Source: Roseburia hominis (GTDB taxonomy: Bacteria > Bacillota > Clostridia > Lachnospirales > Lachnospiraceae). From it: 64,000 nucleotides of DNA. This document shows positions 1 through 7,901 of the stretch, piece by piece. How positions within the stretch are numbered: the first letter of the stretch is position 1; every line of letters starts with the position of its first letter. Both the position numbers and the translations under genes were made by a program. A model generated the notes under the pieces. That model was given only the letters and a program-made list of their open reading frames with translations. It had not been told where the DNA came from and searched no databases. The DNA lies in assembly GCA_021771815.1 (NCBI GenBank), contig JAETOE010000004.1, positions 1 through 64,000 on the forward strand, written 5' to 3'.

Positions 1-2
1 GA

Positions 3-170
3 AAAGCTCGAATGGAACTAAAAGTCGGGCTTACATTTGCATGCATGAATCTCAAAAAACTGGCGGAAATGCTCCATAAGAGAGCGTTAAAAGAACATAT
101 TTTTTGCATCATTTTTGGAAAAATGCATTTTAATAGGACGAATTACAGAAAAGTAGCGCTTGGGTGGTAA
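3..170 (+). mobile_element. 3' end of an IS1182-like transposase (partial)
   Basis: An open frame runs in from the left edge and stops at TAA 168-170. Its residues MELKVGLTFACMNLKKLAEM match the C-terminal signature of DDE transposases of the IS1182 group, where an arginine/leucine-rich strand is followed by an F-A-C-M-N-L-K-K-L-A helix. Only about 55 residues are in the window, so completeness of the element cannot be judged. The region is AT-rich compared with the rest of the window, which fits an acquired element. Family assignment comes from recognising this motif; the element ends were not defined. Confidence 0.72.
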
Positions 171-184
171 TCCAAGCGCTACTT
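151..184. terminator. Hairpin over the transposase stop codon
   Basis: A perfect 13-bp stem (151-163 with 172-184) encloses the transposase stop codon in an 8-nt loop. It has no long T-run on the + side and may simply be a stem-loop marking the element's 3' end. Confidence 0.5.
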
Positions 185-197
185 TGTCTACAGTCTG

Positions 198-235
198 AAG
201 CGTATCATTAGAAATAATGGTACGCTTATTTTTTT
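198..235 (+). terminator. Rho-independent terminator after the transposase
   Basis: Arms 198-210 and 215-227 pair over 13 positions with one G-T wobble around a GAAA loop. A T-run at 229-235 follows. It would end transcription leaving the insertion sequence before it reaches the TetR gene. Confidence 0.75.
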
Positions 236-277
236 GCCCGTCGATATTGTTTTCTTTAACAACCTTGACAAAAATCA

Positions 278-338
278 TTCCCTCCATTATAATTCAGTTA
301 TATAAATAATTTATATAACTGAATTATAATGGAGGGAA
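278..338. promoter_or_regulatory. Perfect 61-nt palindrome, probable TetR operator
   Basis: Positions 278-307 are the exact reverse complement of 309-338 around a single central A at 308, giving 30-bp arms with no mismatch. The core (CAGTTATATAAAT and its mirror) is the size of a TetR-family operator. The right arm ends in the GGAGGG Shine-Dalgarno of the downstream TetR gene, so the same sequence also appears mirrored on the left. In RNA the whole leader would fold into one hairpin hiding this ribosome site. TATAAT-like hexamers lie in both arms. Autoregulation by the adjacent TetR protein is inference. Confidence 0.75.
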
Positions 339-342
339 AATT

Positions 343-909
343 ATGCCGAAGCAAAGAATTACAAAAGAAACGGTCGTCAATGCCGCTTTTGAAATTGCGA
401 GAAACAGCGGTATGGAGCAGGTCATGGTAAAAAATATTGCAGATAAAATAGGATGCTCCGTACAGCCGATTTACAGCTATTGCAAAAATATGGACAGTTT
501 ACGGCAGGACGTGGTTGAGCAGACCAACCGCTTTATACAGGAATATGTAGCGGCGCATATTGACAAAGATGACTTGTTTCGCAGCACCGGCAGATTATAT
601 ATTCGATTAGCGCAGGAAGAATCCCATTTATTTCGGATTTTTATTTTACACCAACGCAAGGGAATCTCTTCACTGAACGATTTGTATCAATCGGAAACCA
701 ATCCCCATGTTGCTGAAGTGATTGCAAGTGATTTGCACATCAGCGTAGCGCAGGCAAAACAGCTGCACTTGAATATGTTGATCTATACGATTGGGATCGG
801 CACGATTTTTTCGGTAACAACGCCGGGAATTTCGGCGGATGAAATCTATATACAACAGGAAGCTGCCTACGAAGCGTTTTTAAAGCAGGCATTGGGACAT
901 GAGGAGTGA
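343..909 (+). CDS. TetR/AcrR family transcriptional regulator
   Basis: This 188-residue protein has the TetR layout. Its N-terminal DNA-binding domain has a helix-turn-helix near residues 25-45 (VKNIADKIGCSVQPIYSYCK), and the rest is a variable helical ligand-binding and dimerisation domain. The start at 343 follows GGAGGG at 331-336 with a six-base gap. A perfect palindrome covers the leader, which suggests that the protein represses its own gene. The likely additional target is the flavodoxin gene about 95 bp downstream, because regulator and redox gene are in line with no terminator seen between them. The inducer cannot be deduced. The DNA is more AT-rich than most of the window and lies beside an insertion-sequence end, so recent acquisition is plausible. 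Confidence 0.88.
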   Translation: MPKQRITKETVVNAAFEIARNSGMEQVMVKNIADKIGCSVQPIYSYCKNMDSLRQDVVEQTNRFIQEYVAAHIDKDDLFRSTGRLYIRLAQEESHLFRIFILHQRKGISSLNDLYQSETNPHVAEVIASDLHISVAQAKQLHLNMLIYTIGIGTIFSVTTPGISADEIYIQQEAAYEAFLKQALGHEE

Positions 910-1005
910 CGACGAAGAAGGCGGCAGCAGATGTATGATAAAATTGAGAATGCATTGTTAATTGAGAGCAGATAAAGTACGAATTTCATGGAAAGGGAAT
1001 TAATT

Positions 1006-1533
1006 ATGCAAAAGGGAATGATCGTGTATCAGTCAAAATATGGGGCAACAGAGAAATATGCCAAATGGCTTCGGGAGATGACGAATTTTCATTGTGTGGA
1101 AGCATCAAAGGCGGCAGCGGCGGAAGTGGAACAGTGCGAAACAGTCGTATTGTGCGGCGGCGTATATGCTTCCGGAATAGCGGGCTTATCGTTTGTGAAG
1201 AAGAACATTAACAAACTGAAAAACAAGAAACTGGCGATATTTTGTGTAGGCGCTTCTCCCTATGATGACAGTGCGCTTGCAGAAATAAAAGAGCATAATT
1301 TGACAGGAGATTTGAGGGATATTCCGCTTTTTTACGGGAGAGGCGCATGGAACGAGAGCAAAATGAAATTCATGGACAGAACTATGTGCAAAATGCTGCA
1401 AAAATCTGTAGCGAAAAAGGACCCCAGTACATACGAACCGTGGATGAAAGCTCTTATGTGTGCGGCAGGACAAAACTGCGATTGGACGGATAAGAAATAT
1501 CTTGTTCCACTATTGAATTATCTGAATAGCTGA
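1006..1533 (+). CDS. Flavodoxin-domain protein (HemG-like)
   Basis: The product is a 175-residue single-domain flavodoxin. The N-terminal strand and FMN phosphate loop read GMIVYQSKYGATEKYAKWL, and a second loop VVLCGGVYASGIAGLSF fits the isoalloxazine-binding region of the HemG/flavodoxin_5 type. HemG-like members transfer electrons to protoporphyrinogen or quinones, but many Clostridia paralogues have no assigned substrate, so only a general FMN-dependent electron-transfer role is claimed. The start at 1006 is preferred over the ATG at 988 because GAAAGGGA at 991-998 is correctly spaced for it. The gene follows the TetR regulator in the same direction and is probably controlled by it. Confidence 0.8.
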   Translation: MQKGMIVYQSKYGATEKYAKWLREMTNFHCVEASKAAAAEVEQCETVVLCGGVYASGIAGLSFVKKNINKLKNKKLAIFCVGASPYDDSALAEIKEHNLTGDLRDIPLFYGRGAWNESKMKFMDRTMCKMLQKSVAKKDPSTYEPWMKALMCAAGQNCDWTDKKYLVPLLNYLNS

Positions 1534-1561
1534 ATTTAACGAAATGTGTAGCATATATCCG

Positions 1562-1589
1562 ATTCTGCATGAGCGGATTCCCAGTTCTG
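1562..1589 (+). promoter_or_regulatory. Candidate LytTR-type direct repeat upstream of flagellin
   Basis: ATTCTG at 1562-1567 recurs as GTTCTG at 1584-1589, two helical turns apart. The block matches the direct repeat upstream of the LytTR regulator gene (7043-7071) at about 24 of 29 aligned positions with one 2-nt gap. It lies about 30 bp upstream of the sigma-28 -35 element. LytTR proteins bind paired direct repeats with this spacing; the assignment is inference. Confidence 0.45.
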
Positions 1590-1620
1590 ATGTCAGTAAG
1601 CCTGAATTTGGAAATAAAGA

Positions 1621-1648
1621 TAAAAATTTCCGGGGAGAATGCCGATAT
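1621..1648 (+). promoter_or_regulatory. Sigma-28 (FliA/SigD) flagellin promoter
   Basis: TAAA at 1621-1624 is followed after 16 nt by GCCGATAT at 1641-1648. This matches the Firmicutes sigma-D consensus TAAA-N15-GCCGATAT with a perfect -10 element. It sits about 55 bp upstream of the flagellin start codon, and AAGGAGG at 1685-1691 is the ribosome site. Confidence 0.85.
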
Positions 1649-1705
1649 ATAACATATATATAGTCAAATGACCGGGGAAAACGCAAGGAGGCGAAGAGCG
1701 GGCAT

Positions 1706-4700
1706 ATGTTACCGATACAACATGATATGCTGACGTGGAATGCACAAAGACAGTATAATATTAACACGAAAGCAAAAAATAAAAGGATGGAGAAGCTTTC
1801 TTCCGGTTACCGGATTAACCGAGCTTCGGATGATGCGGTCGGTCTGACGATCTCTGAGAAAATGCGCAGACAAATCAGGGGATTGAAAAAGGGAACGGAG
1901 AATGCCCAGCACGGTGTTTCCTGGGTGCAGACCGGGGACGGTGCGCTTGGTGAGGTACACGATATCCTGCACCGGATGAATGAGCTTACTATCGCGTCGC
2001 TGAATGATACATATACGCCTTTGGACAGAGCGAATATGGAGGATGAGTTTGAACAGCTTCAAGGCGAGCTGGATCGTATCAGCACGACAACTTTGTTTAA
2101 TACACTGAACATTTTTGCGGAACATGAGCCTACCTATGACCAGATCTGCGGTAATATACCCTGGGATCATGGGCAGACGCATGAGATACTGGCGGGGAAG
2201 AATCAACTGGTTATTGAATACAGGGATGATGCGGCTGACAGTCCCAAGACGCTGATTTTAGAAGTTCCTCCGGGGAAATATACGACTCATGAACTGATTG
2301 ACGAGCTGGATGATGCGGCAGGAATTTCAGGTCCGATACATATGGAAATGGCGGGGGACGGAGTATGTAAGTTAAATCTGGAGAACGGTGAAATTATTGA
2401 TACGATATCAGGGGGGTTGTCTTATCTTCTGTGGGATACTTATAGCGGAGGAGGATACGGAGCCCTGATAGGAACCACGGAATTTGTCAGGGATACGGAT
2501 ACGCTGAAAATCGTTCAGGGACAAAACGACTACCTGGAGTTTACCATAGAGTATTTTGACGGAAGCGGCACGGATACGGTAAAAATTGACTTGATTAACG
2601 ATAGTCTGCCTGCAGGTACTGAGAGAAGGTACACGAAGGCTGAACTGATGAATATTATCGATAGGGCGGTTCCGGCAAGCAGCGGCTTAAAAACCAGTCA
2701 TTACGGCAAGTCCATTATGCTCTCCAGTGATTTAGGTATCGTTACCGGGTTTAAGGGAAATATGTTCAAAATAGAGAACACCAACCCGATATATACATCT
2801 GTTTTTTATGACAATATTCAGGAAGGACATGTATGGCATGACCCGGCGTCTGTAGTAGGCGGAGCAGTTTTAACTACGGATACGCGCGACAAGGAGCATA
2901 ACAGATATTATATTGACAGCACGAACAATACGTTGGTCTTACAGCCGAATTTAACGACGTCGCCAACTACGATTACAATAGATACAAATACTGCCGACGG
3001 CTATACGGCGGCTCAGATGGTTGAGGAACTGAATAAGAAATTTAAGGCGGCGGGGCTTGAAAATGAGGTCAAGGCTTGTTTGGTTCGTTCAAATAGCAGG
3101 GAGAAGTTTCCGGATGGGACAGACCCCAGTTCCGGAGCAGCGGTCCGGGAATCCGTGGGAGACGACTCCGTGTACTTTGAGGGTATAGAGATTCGGACCG
3201 TGAAAGAGGGACCGGATTCCATTGTAAATATTGATAAGGATGCCAGCAGTGCTTATGATACTTTGTTTACGGTCAAAAATTTTAATTCATATGGAACAAC
3301 TACAGATGCGGTTATAAATAACGAAACCAGAACGGACGCAAATGCTTATGCGGAGAGTTCCAAAGATTATAGCAACAATGCTATAGTTACGATTAAGAAC
3401 GACGTAAATGATAAATTTGTAGTCACGTTGAGAAGCAGAAATGCAAACGGCGCAAGTGATTACAATAAATCATTTACTATTGATATTCTTGCAGGCGGCA
3501 GCAGGGATATGACGGCGGCGGATATTGTTTCGGCCATTAATACGGAGATTGGAAATAATAGCGAACTGAACGGCAGGATTATAGCCAAAGTCGAGAACGA
3601 TAAAGTACGAATTCTGGATGCGGAAGATAAGACGCTTGATAATATAAATGACAGCTATCTTAACTGGAATACGGAGATATCGCTTAGCAGCTCTGGCAGT
3701 AACACCGGATATCGTGCTATTTTTCAGAAAGAGTATAAATATAACGTGCCGCAGACTGCCAGTGGGAAAGGGTCTTTGACAATCGATACGGCGGGGAAGA
3801 CGTTAAGCGGCGGTATGTCGGTCTATATCAATGGGAAAAAGGAGTATTTTGATTTCAACGGAAAAACAAGCCTTGATGATATCGTAGGAGAGATTAATAA
3901 AACGACACCAATAGAGTTCAAGGATGTAACCGGTCATGGTAATACGACTCCAAAGAATTTTTCGACGACTGGCTATGGGACGACAGATATCAGTTATTGG
4001 TCAGGCGGCACTGCGAAGGGAGATTCCGTGCCAGTGCAGGGCAGTACGGAGCTAACGGCAAATGCTCCGGCGGAACTCGCAATAGGACCGACGTTGAAGT
4101 CGAGCATGACAATTGTCGAGGCTGATCCCAGTAATGGTATTAAGGGTAATAATAAGATTACGATTGCATTAAGAAAGAACGGAGTTGACGTAAAAAAGAC
4201 GCTTGAACTGGATGCCGGAACTTATAATCAGGATACACTTGCGGAGATGCTGCAAAAGAAAATAGATGATGCATTTGGAACCGGTATGGGCGGCGCTTCG
4301 GTAGACGTCAAGGGTAACCAGCTTGTTCTTACATCTATTCTGCCGGAGGGTCAGGACGGAAAAGATACTTCTATTACCGCTTATGCCAAGGGGCAAGAGG
4401 AGAATACTTTTTTTGAATATCTGAACACGGTGGAGACGGCGGCAAGCTGTAAGAGTAATCTGTGGCTTTCGAATAACATTGCGCTGCAGGATGGCGTAAA
4501 CGATATTTTCAAGTTCTCTTATACCGACAGTACAGGAAACCATGATGTTGAAATCGACGTATCAGACAGTGCAGCGGGTGAAACGATTAGTGCGAGTGAC
4601 CTTTTGTCGAGAATCACGACCGGACTTACGAATCAGAAGAATACCGACGGCACAGACATCAATGTTACGGCGTCTATCGTGGATAACCGTCTGGTACTTA

Positions 4701-6901
4701 CGACCAAAGAAGCTGGAAAAGGGACATATATCGGTTATACAACAGGCATTGTCGGCAGTACAGACCCTAACGCCGACGCGATATTCGGGGGACTTTCCAG
4801 CGCTACGGCGGCGCAAATCATTCTGGACAAAAATGTTCAGGGAAGCGCTAACTTTACCGGAACCAAGTCCTTTGAATTTGACTTAGACGGTCAAAAGCAG
4901 AAAGTGGAAATTACAGCGTGGAGCAGTGCGGCCGATTTGGTAAATAAGTTAAATGCGGCGTTTGCCGACCATAAGGATGACAGCGGGCAAACGGCGCCGA
5001 TCGATGTGACGGCTTCTCTGGTGAACGGAAAACTCTGTCTGACGAAGAATACTGCCGGAAGCGGCAGCCTTCATATGTCATACGCTACCGGAGGCACGGT
5101 TATGGCGGATATGTTCGGCTATGAGCCGAAACCCGGCGTAACGGTGTCTTCCAGTGGAACGAGCATAACAATAACGGCCGGAGCCAACGATACGATTTCT
5201 ATTCCCTCCGGTGAGAGCGGCGGTCTGGTGGCACCGAAAGAGGCAACGGCTTATCTGTCCCACAACGCAAACAGCGGTTTCCATTCCGCCAAGTATAGCA
5301 CGGTAACCAGCAACGCGCTGGATGCAAACGGCGTTGTGCTGGACAGGTGGAATAACGATCTGCAGTTTACTTTTAAACAGGGCACGAAGACGACAAATGT
5401 CAAAATCGAGTTGACGAAAAGCACGGGCGGTCCCACTTCGCTGGACGATATTAAGGACGAACTCCAGACTAAGATAGACGCGGCGCTTGGAAATGATGCG
5501 ATAGAAGTCAGTCTTGATAAAAATAATAGATTGGTTTTTACCTCGAAAAAACCGGGCGCGGAGTACCAGTTCTCGGGAATGCAGAGTAATGCGTATGGGA
5601 AAATGGGCGGAGGCTTTTTCCACCATGTGATGTGCGGTTATACGACGAAACAGAACCAACTGGATGACCCTGAGGACATAAATGGCGAGCAGCGTGCGGA
5701 CGATATTTTTGCGCAGGGACGTCACGATGTAGTTACCGAGTTGACGAAATTAAAACCTGGCGTCAGCGATACTTTGATTCTGGATCTGACTTATATTCCG
5801 GATGCGGATCATGACGGCACAATAGATAAAGATAAACAGCAGACGATTACGCTGGAGATGAAGCTGGATCCGAACATGCGGGAGGAGGATTTCTATGACG
5901 CGGATAAGTTAAAAACGATGATTCAGGAAAAGCTCAATGAGGCAATCAATAGTACGGAAGTGCAACAAAAAGCGGCGCAGCTTGGCATTGAACTCCATGA
6001 GAATGTGATAGAGGTGGATGTGGGCAGACATCAGACGAATATCGTGGGAAATAAAGATAGTGTGTCCATCAGCTTCACAATGACAAAAGACCCGGATATT
6101 GCCACTCCGGCGGAGGGATATTTTTACATCGACGGTATTCGCGGCAATGCTGCTTATGAGACTTTTTATTATACTTTGGGTGAATTGGTTCCGGCGTATA
6201 TTATCGGTACGAAAAATATTAACGACGGCGTGGTTTTGAAGGATGATGATACGGATCTGTCTTTTGTTGTGGATGGTAAGCAGTATACGCTTAGTAATCT
6301 GGCTCCGGGAGAATATACTGCAGAGGAAGTTGTAGATATGCTTACGCAGGAGTTTAAGAAGCAGAATATTCCTTTGGCGGCGGAGATTACAAAGGGCGGT
6401 TATTTGAAGATCTCACATCAGAGAATGGGAGAGCATGTGATTGAGAAAGTGACCGGAAGCGCGAGGAACGAGTTGTTCTATTTGGAACATGCCCAAAAGG
6501 AAACGCCCAAAGAGCGGTATATCCAGCTCAGCAGCCAGAATAACGACAATATCGAGTTGTATAGTCCGAAGTTTTCCACGTCGATGCTGCATATTAATTC
6601 CATCTGCATATCGGGAAGAAAGTATTCGGAAAAAACTTTGGTGAGACTTAAGGATGCGTTGGATACGGTATCGGGCATGAGAAGCAGGTTTGGAGCGCTT
6701 CAGAACCGGTTGGAACATTCCATCGATAACAACCAGAATAAAACGGAGAACCAACAGGCGGCGGAATCCCGTATCCGCGATGCGGATATGGCCGAAGAGA
6801 TGGTTGCATATTCCAGTCTTAACATTGTACAGCAGGCAGGGCAGGCTGTTTTGGCGCAGGCAAATCAAGATAAGAGCTCGATTTTGTCGCTGTTAGGTTA
6901 G
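1706..6901 (+). CDS. Giant flagellin (1731 residues)
   Basis: The ends are ordinary flagellin. Residues 1-145 form the N-terminal D0/D1 helices, with the conserved run SSGYRINRASDDAVGLTISE near residues 32-51. The last ~110 residues form the C-terminal D1/D0 with SRIRDADMAEEM and QAGQAVLAQANQ. Between them lie about 1480 residues in place of the usual short variable region. That insert carries about eleven copies of a strand-helix-strand motif, with helices starting near residues 188, 307, 432, 601, 720, 838, 960, 1072, 1243, 1397 and 1536. Each reads roughly T-x-D-L-x-x-x-L-x-x-x-hydrophobic, usually followed by a strand such as LVLTS, which resembles the flagellin hook IN motif. No HExxH zinc site is present, so it is not a flagellinolysin. 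Seven cysteines occur, unusual for flagellin. A sigma-28 promoter precedes it, and no other flagellar gene is in the window. It should form the surface filament subunit. Confidence 0.93.
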   Translation: MLPIQHDMLTWNAQRQYNINTKAKNKRMEKLSSGYRINRASDDAVGLTISEKMRRQIRGLKKGTENAQHGVSWVQTGDGALGEVHDILHRMNELTIASLNDTYTPLDRANMEDEFEQLQGELDRISTTTLFNTLNIFAEHEPTYDQICGNIPWDHGQTHEILAGKNQLVIEYRDDAADSPKTLILEVPPGKYTTHELIDELDDAAGISGPIHMEMAGDGVCKLNLENGEIIDTISGGLSYLLWDTYSGGGYGALIGTTEFVRDTDTLKIVQGQNDYLEFTIEYFDGSGTDTVKIDLINDSLPAGTERRYTKAELMNIIDRAVPASSGLKTSHYGKSIMLSSDLGIVTGFKGNMFKIENTNPIYTSVFYDNIQEGHVWHDPASVVGGAVLTTDTRDKEHNRYYIDSTNNTLVLQPNLTTSPTTITIDTNTADGYTAAQMVEELNKKFKAAGLENEVKACLVRSNSREKFPDGTDPSSGAAVRESVGDDSVYFEGIEIRTVKEGPDSIVNIDKDASSAYDTLFTVKNFNSYGTTTDAVINNETRTDANAYAESSKDYSNNAIVTIKNDVNDKFVVTLRSRNANGASDYNKSFTIDILAGGSRDMTAADIVSAINTEIGNNSELNGRIIAKVENDKVRILDAEDKTLDNINDSYLNWNTEISLSSSGSNTGYRAIFQKEYKYNVPQTASGKGSLTIDTAGKTLSGGMSVYINGKKEYFDFNGKTSLDDIVGEINKTTPIEFKDVTGHGNTTPKNFSTTGYGTTDISYWSGGTAKGDSVPVQGSTELTANAPAELAIGPTLKSSMTIVEADPSNGIKGNNKITIALRKNGVDVKKTLELDAGTYNQDTLAEMLQKKIDDAFGTGMGGASVDVKGNQLVLTSILPEGQDGKDTSITAYAKGQEENTFFEYLNTVETAASCKSNLWLSNNIALQDGVNDIFKFSYTDSTGNHDVEIDVSDSAAGETISASDLLSRITTGLTNQKNTDGTDINVTASIVDNRLVLTTKEAGKGTYIGYTTGIVGSTDPNADAIFGGLSSATAAQIILDKNVQGSANFTGTKSFEFDLDGQKQKVEITAWSSAADLVNKLNAAFADHKDDSGQTAPIDVTASLVNGKLCLTKNTAGSGSLHMSYATGGTVMADMFGYEPKPGVTVSSSGTSITITAGANDTISIPSGESGGLVAPKEATAYLSHNANSGFHSAKYSTVTSNALDANGVVLDRWNNDLQFTFKQGTKTTNVKIELTKSTGGPTSLDDIKDELQTKIDAALGNDAIEVSLDKNNRLVFTSKKPGAEYQFSGMQSNAYGKMGGGFFHHVMCGYTTKQNQLDDPEDINGEQRADDIFAQGRHDVVTELTKLKPGVSDTLILDLTYIPDADHDGTIDKDKQQTITLEMKLDPNMREEDFYDADKLKTMIQEKLNEAINSTEVQQKAAQLGIELHENVIEVDVGRHQTNIVGNKDSVSISFTMTKDPDIATPAEGYFYIDGIRGNAAYETFYYTLGELVPAYIIGTKNINDGVVLKDDDTDLSFVVDGKQYTLSNLAPGEYTAEEVVDMLTQEFKKQNIPLAAEITKGGYLKISHQRMGEHVIEKVTGSARNELFYLEHAQKETPKERYIQLSSQNNDNIELYSPKFSTSMLHINSICISGRKYSEKTLVRLKDALDTVSGMRSRFGALQNRLEHSIDNNQNKTENQQAAESRIRDADMAEEMVAYSSLNIVQQAGQAVLAQANQDKSSILSLLG

Positions 6902-6937
6902 ACGATGGCAGGAGAACATCATCAGTAGAACTGCGGA

Positions 6938-7014
6938 AGACAATAATGATAGAATATCTGTCGGAAAAGAGCGTTAGCACATTATATTCATATAATCTGC
7001 TGGAGCTCTTTTTT
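6938..7014 (+). repeat. Repeat R copy 1, containing a terminator
   Basis: This ~75-bp block matches 10620-10698 with about six substitutions, most of which keep or wobble-pair the stem. Its second half (6966-7014) is a long imperfect hairpin, with AGAGC 6968-6972 pairing GCTCT 7005-7009, followed by a T-run. It acts as the terminator of the giant flagellin gene. The shared part extends about 25 bp upstream of the hairpin, more than a terminator needs. Confidence 0.85.
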
Positions 7015-7037
7015 GGTTTGTAATGGGAAATATCTTG

Positions 7038-7069
7038 TTCCAATTCTGCATAAGGATTTCCAATTCTGC
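7038..7069 (+). promoter_or_regulatory. 12-bp direct repeat, candidate LytTR site
   Basis: TTCCAATTCTGC occurs at 7038-7049 and again at 7058-7069, exactly 20 bp apart. Paired direct repeats about two helical turns apart are the hallmark of LytTR (AgrA/ComE) binding. The site lies upstream of a TATAAA -10-like box at 7098-7103 and of the LytTR gene, which fits autoregulation. A related block is found before the flagellin promoter. Confidence 0.55.
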
Positions 7070-7175
7070 CGCAATGGTTGAAAAGCATGGAAAACCATAT
7101 AAAATGATACAGGGCAGGAGCGCGCTGCGGAAGGAAGCAAAGCGTAAGGTGACAATGCGAGTAGGAGGATGCCCC

Positions 7176-7901
7176 ATGTTTTATGCTGCAATCTGTGACG
7201 ACGAAGAATATTTCAGATTTCGGGAAAAGAAGCTGATCGAACAGTATATGGAAAGCTGCGGGTATGCCTGCCGGATCGACTTGTTTGCTTCGGGGAAAGA
7301 ACTGTTGGACAAAACAGAAACGGATTTACCGTATGATGCCATATTCCTTGACATCAGCATGGAAGAAATGGACGGGTTACAGACGGCCGAGAGAATCCGT
7401 AAACGGTCGGAAACGGTCAGCATCGTGTTCGTGACAGCGTATATCACCTATGCGCTGGAGGGATATAAGGTAGGCGCGGCGCGTTATCTCCTGAAAGAAG
7501 AAGGAAGCCTTGAGAGCGCATTGAAGGAATGTCTGGATATGATCACAGAGTGCATGAATGAGGAAGAAGCGGTGTACGAATTTGATTCCCAGAATGGGAA
7601 AAAGAGGATTCCGACGGATGCGATCCTTTATGTGGAGAGCCGGCTGCATAAGGTGACCTTTTTTATTAAGGAGGATCGTGTAAAAGAATATTCCCGCTAT
7701 GACAGGCTGGATGCTGTGGAGAAGGAATTACGGCAATATGGCTTTTACCGTGTCCACCAGAGTTTTCTGGTAAATATGAAGTACGTAAGAGGCGTGGAAC
7801 GGTACAAAGTGTCGCTGGTAAACGGAACGGAGGTCAGTATATCCAAAAAGTATTATAAGGATGTGGAAAAAGAGTACATCAGAAGGCAGGGGGAAAGATG
7901 A
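7176..7901 (+). CDS. LytTR-family response regulator
   Basis: This is a 241-residue AgrA-type regulator. Its receiver domain (about 1-120) has the acidic pair D8-D9, phosphoacceptor D59 in FLDISMEEMDG, T87 and K107. The C-terminal LytTR DNA-binding domain (about 140-238) includes YVESRLHKVTFFI and FYRVHQSFLVNMKYV. The frame is open upstream to 7023, but the start at 7176 is chosen because GTAGGAGG at 7161-7168 is well spaced and because it begins exactly at the receiver fold. It overlaps the downstream kinase gene by four bases (ATGA), so the two are translated together. Likely targets are its own operon and possibly the neighbouring giant flagellin, since both have similar upstream direct repeats. 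Confidence 0.93.
   Translation: MFYAAICDDEEYFRFREKKLIEQYMESCGYACRIDLFASGKELLDKTETDLPYDAIFLDISMEEMDGLQTAERIRKRSETVSIVFVTAYITYALEGYKVGAARYLLKEEGSLESALKECLDMITECMNEEEAVYEFDSQNGKKRIPTDAILYVESRLHKVTFFIKEDRVKEYSRYDRLDAVEKELRQYGFYRVHQSFLVNMKYVRGVERYKVSLVNGTEVSISKKYYKDVEKEYIRRQGER

Noticed and set aside
87-287. A 66-codon frame on the minus strand between the left edge and the palindrome
   Set aside because: It lies antisense to the transposase end and two hairpins, and its possible ATGs have no properly spaced ribosome site. The GGAGGG on that strand is only the mirror image of the TetR site.
1706-6901. Flagellinolysin (metallopeptidase inside the flagellin)
   Set aside because: No HExxH zinc motif is present in the insert.
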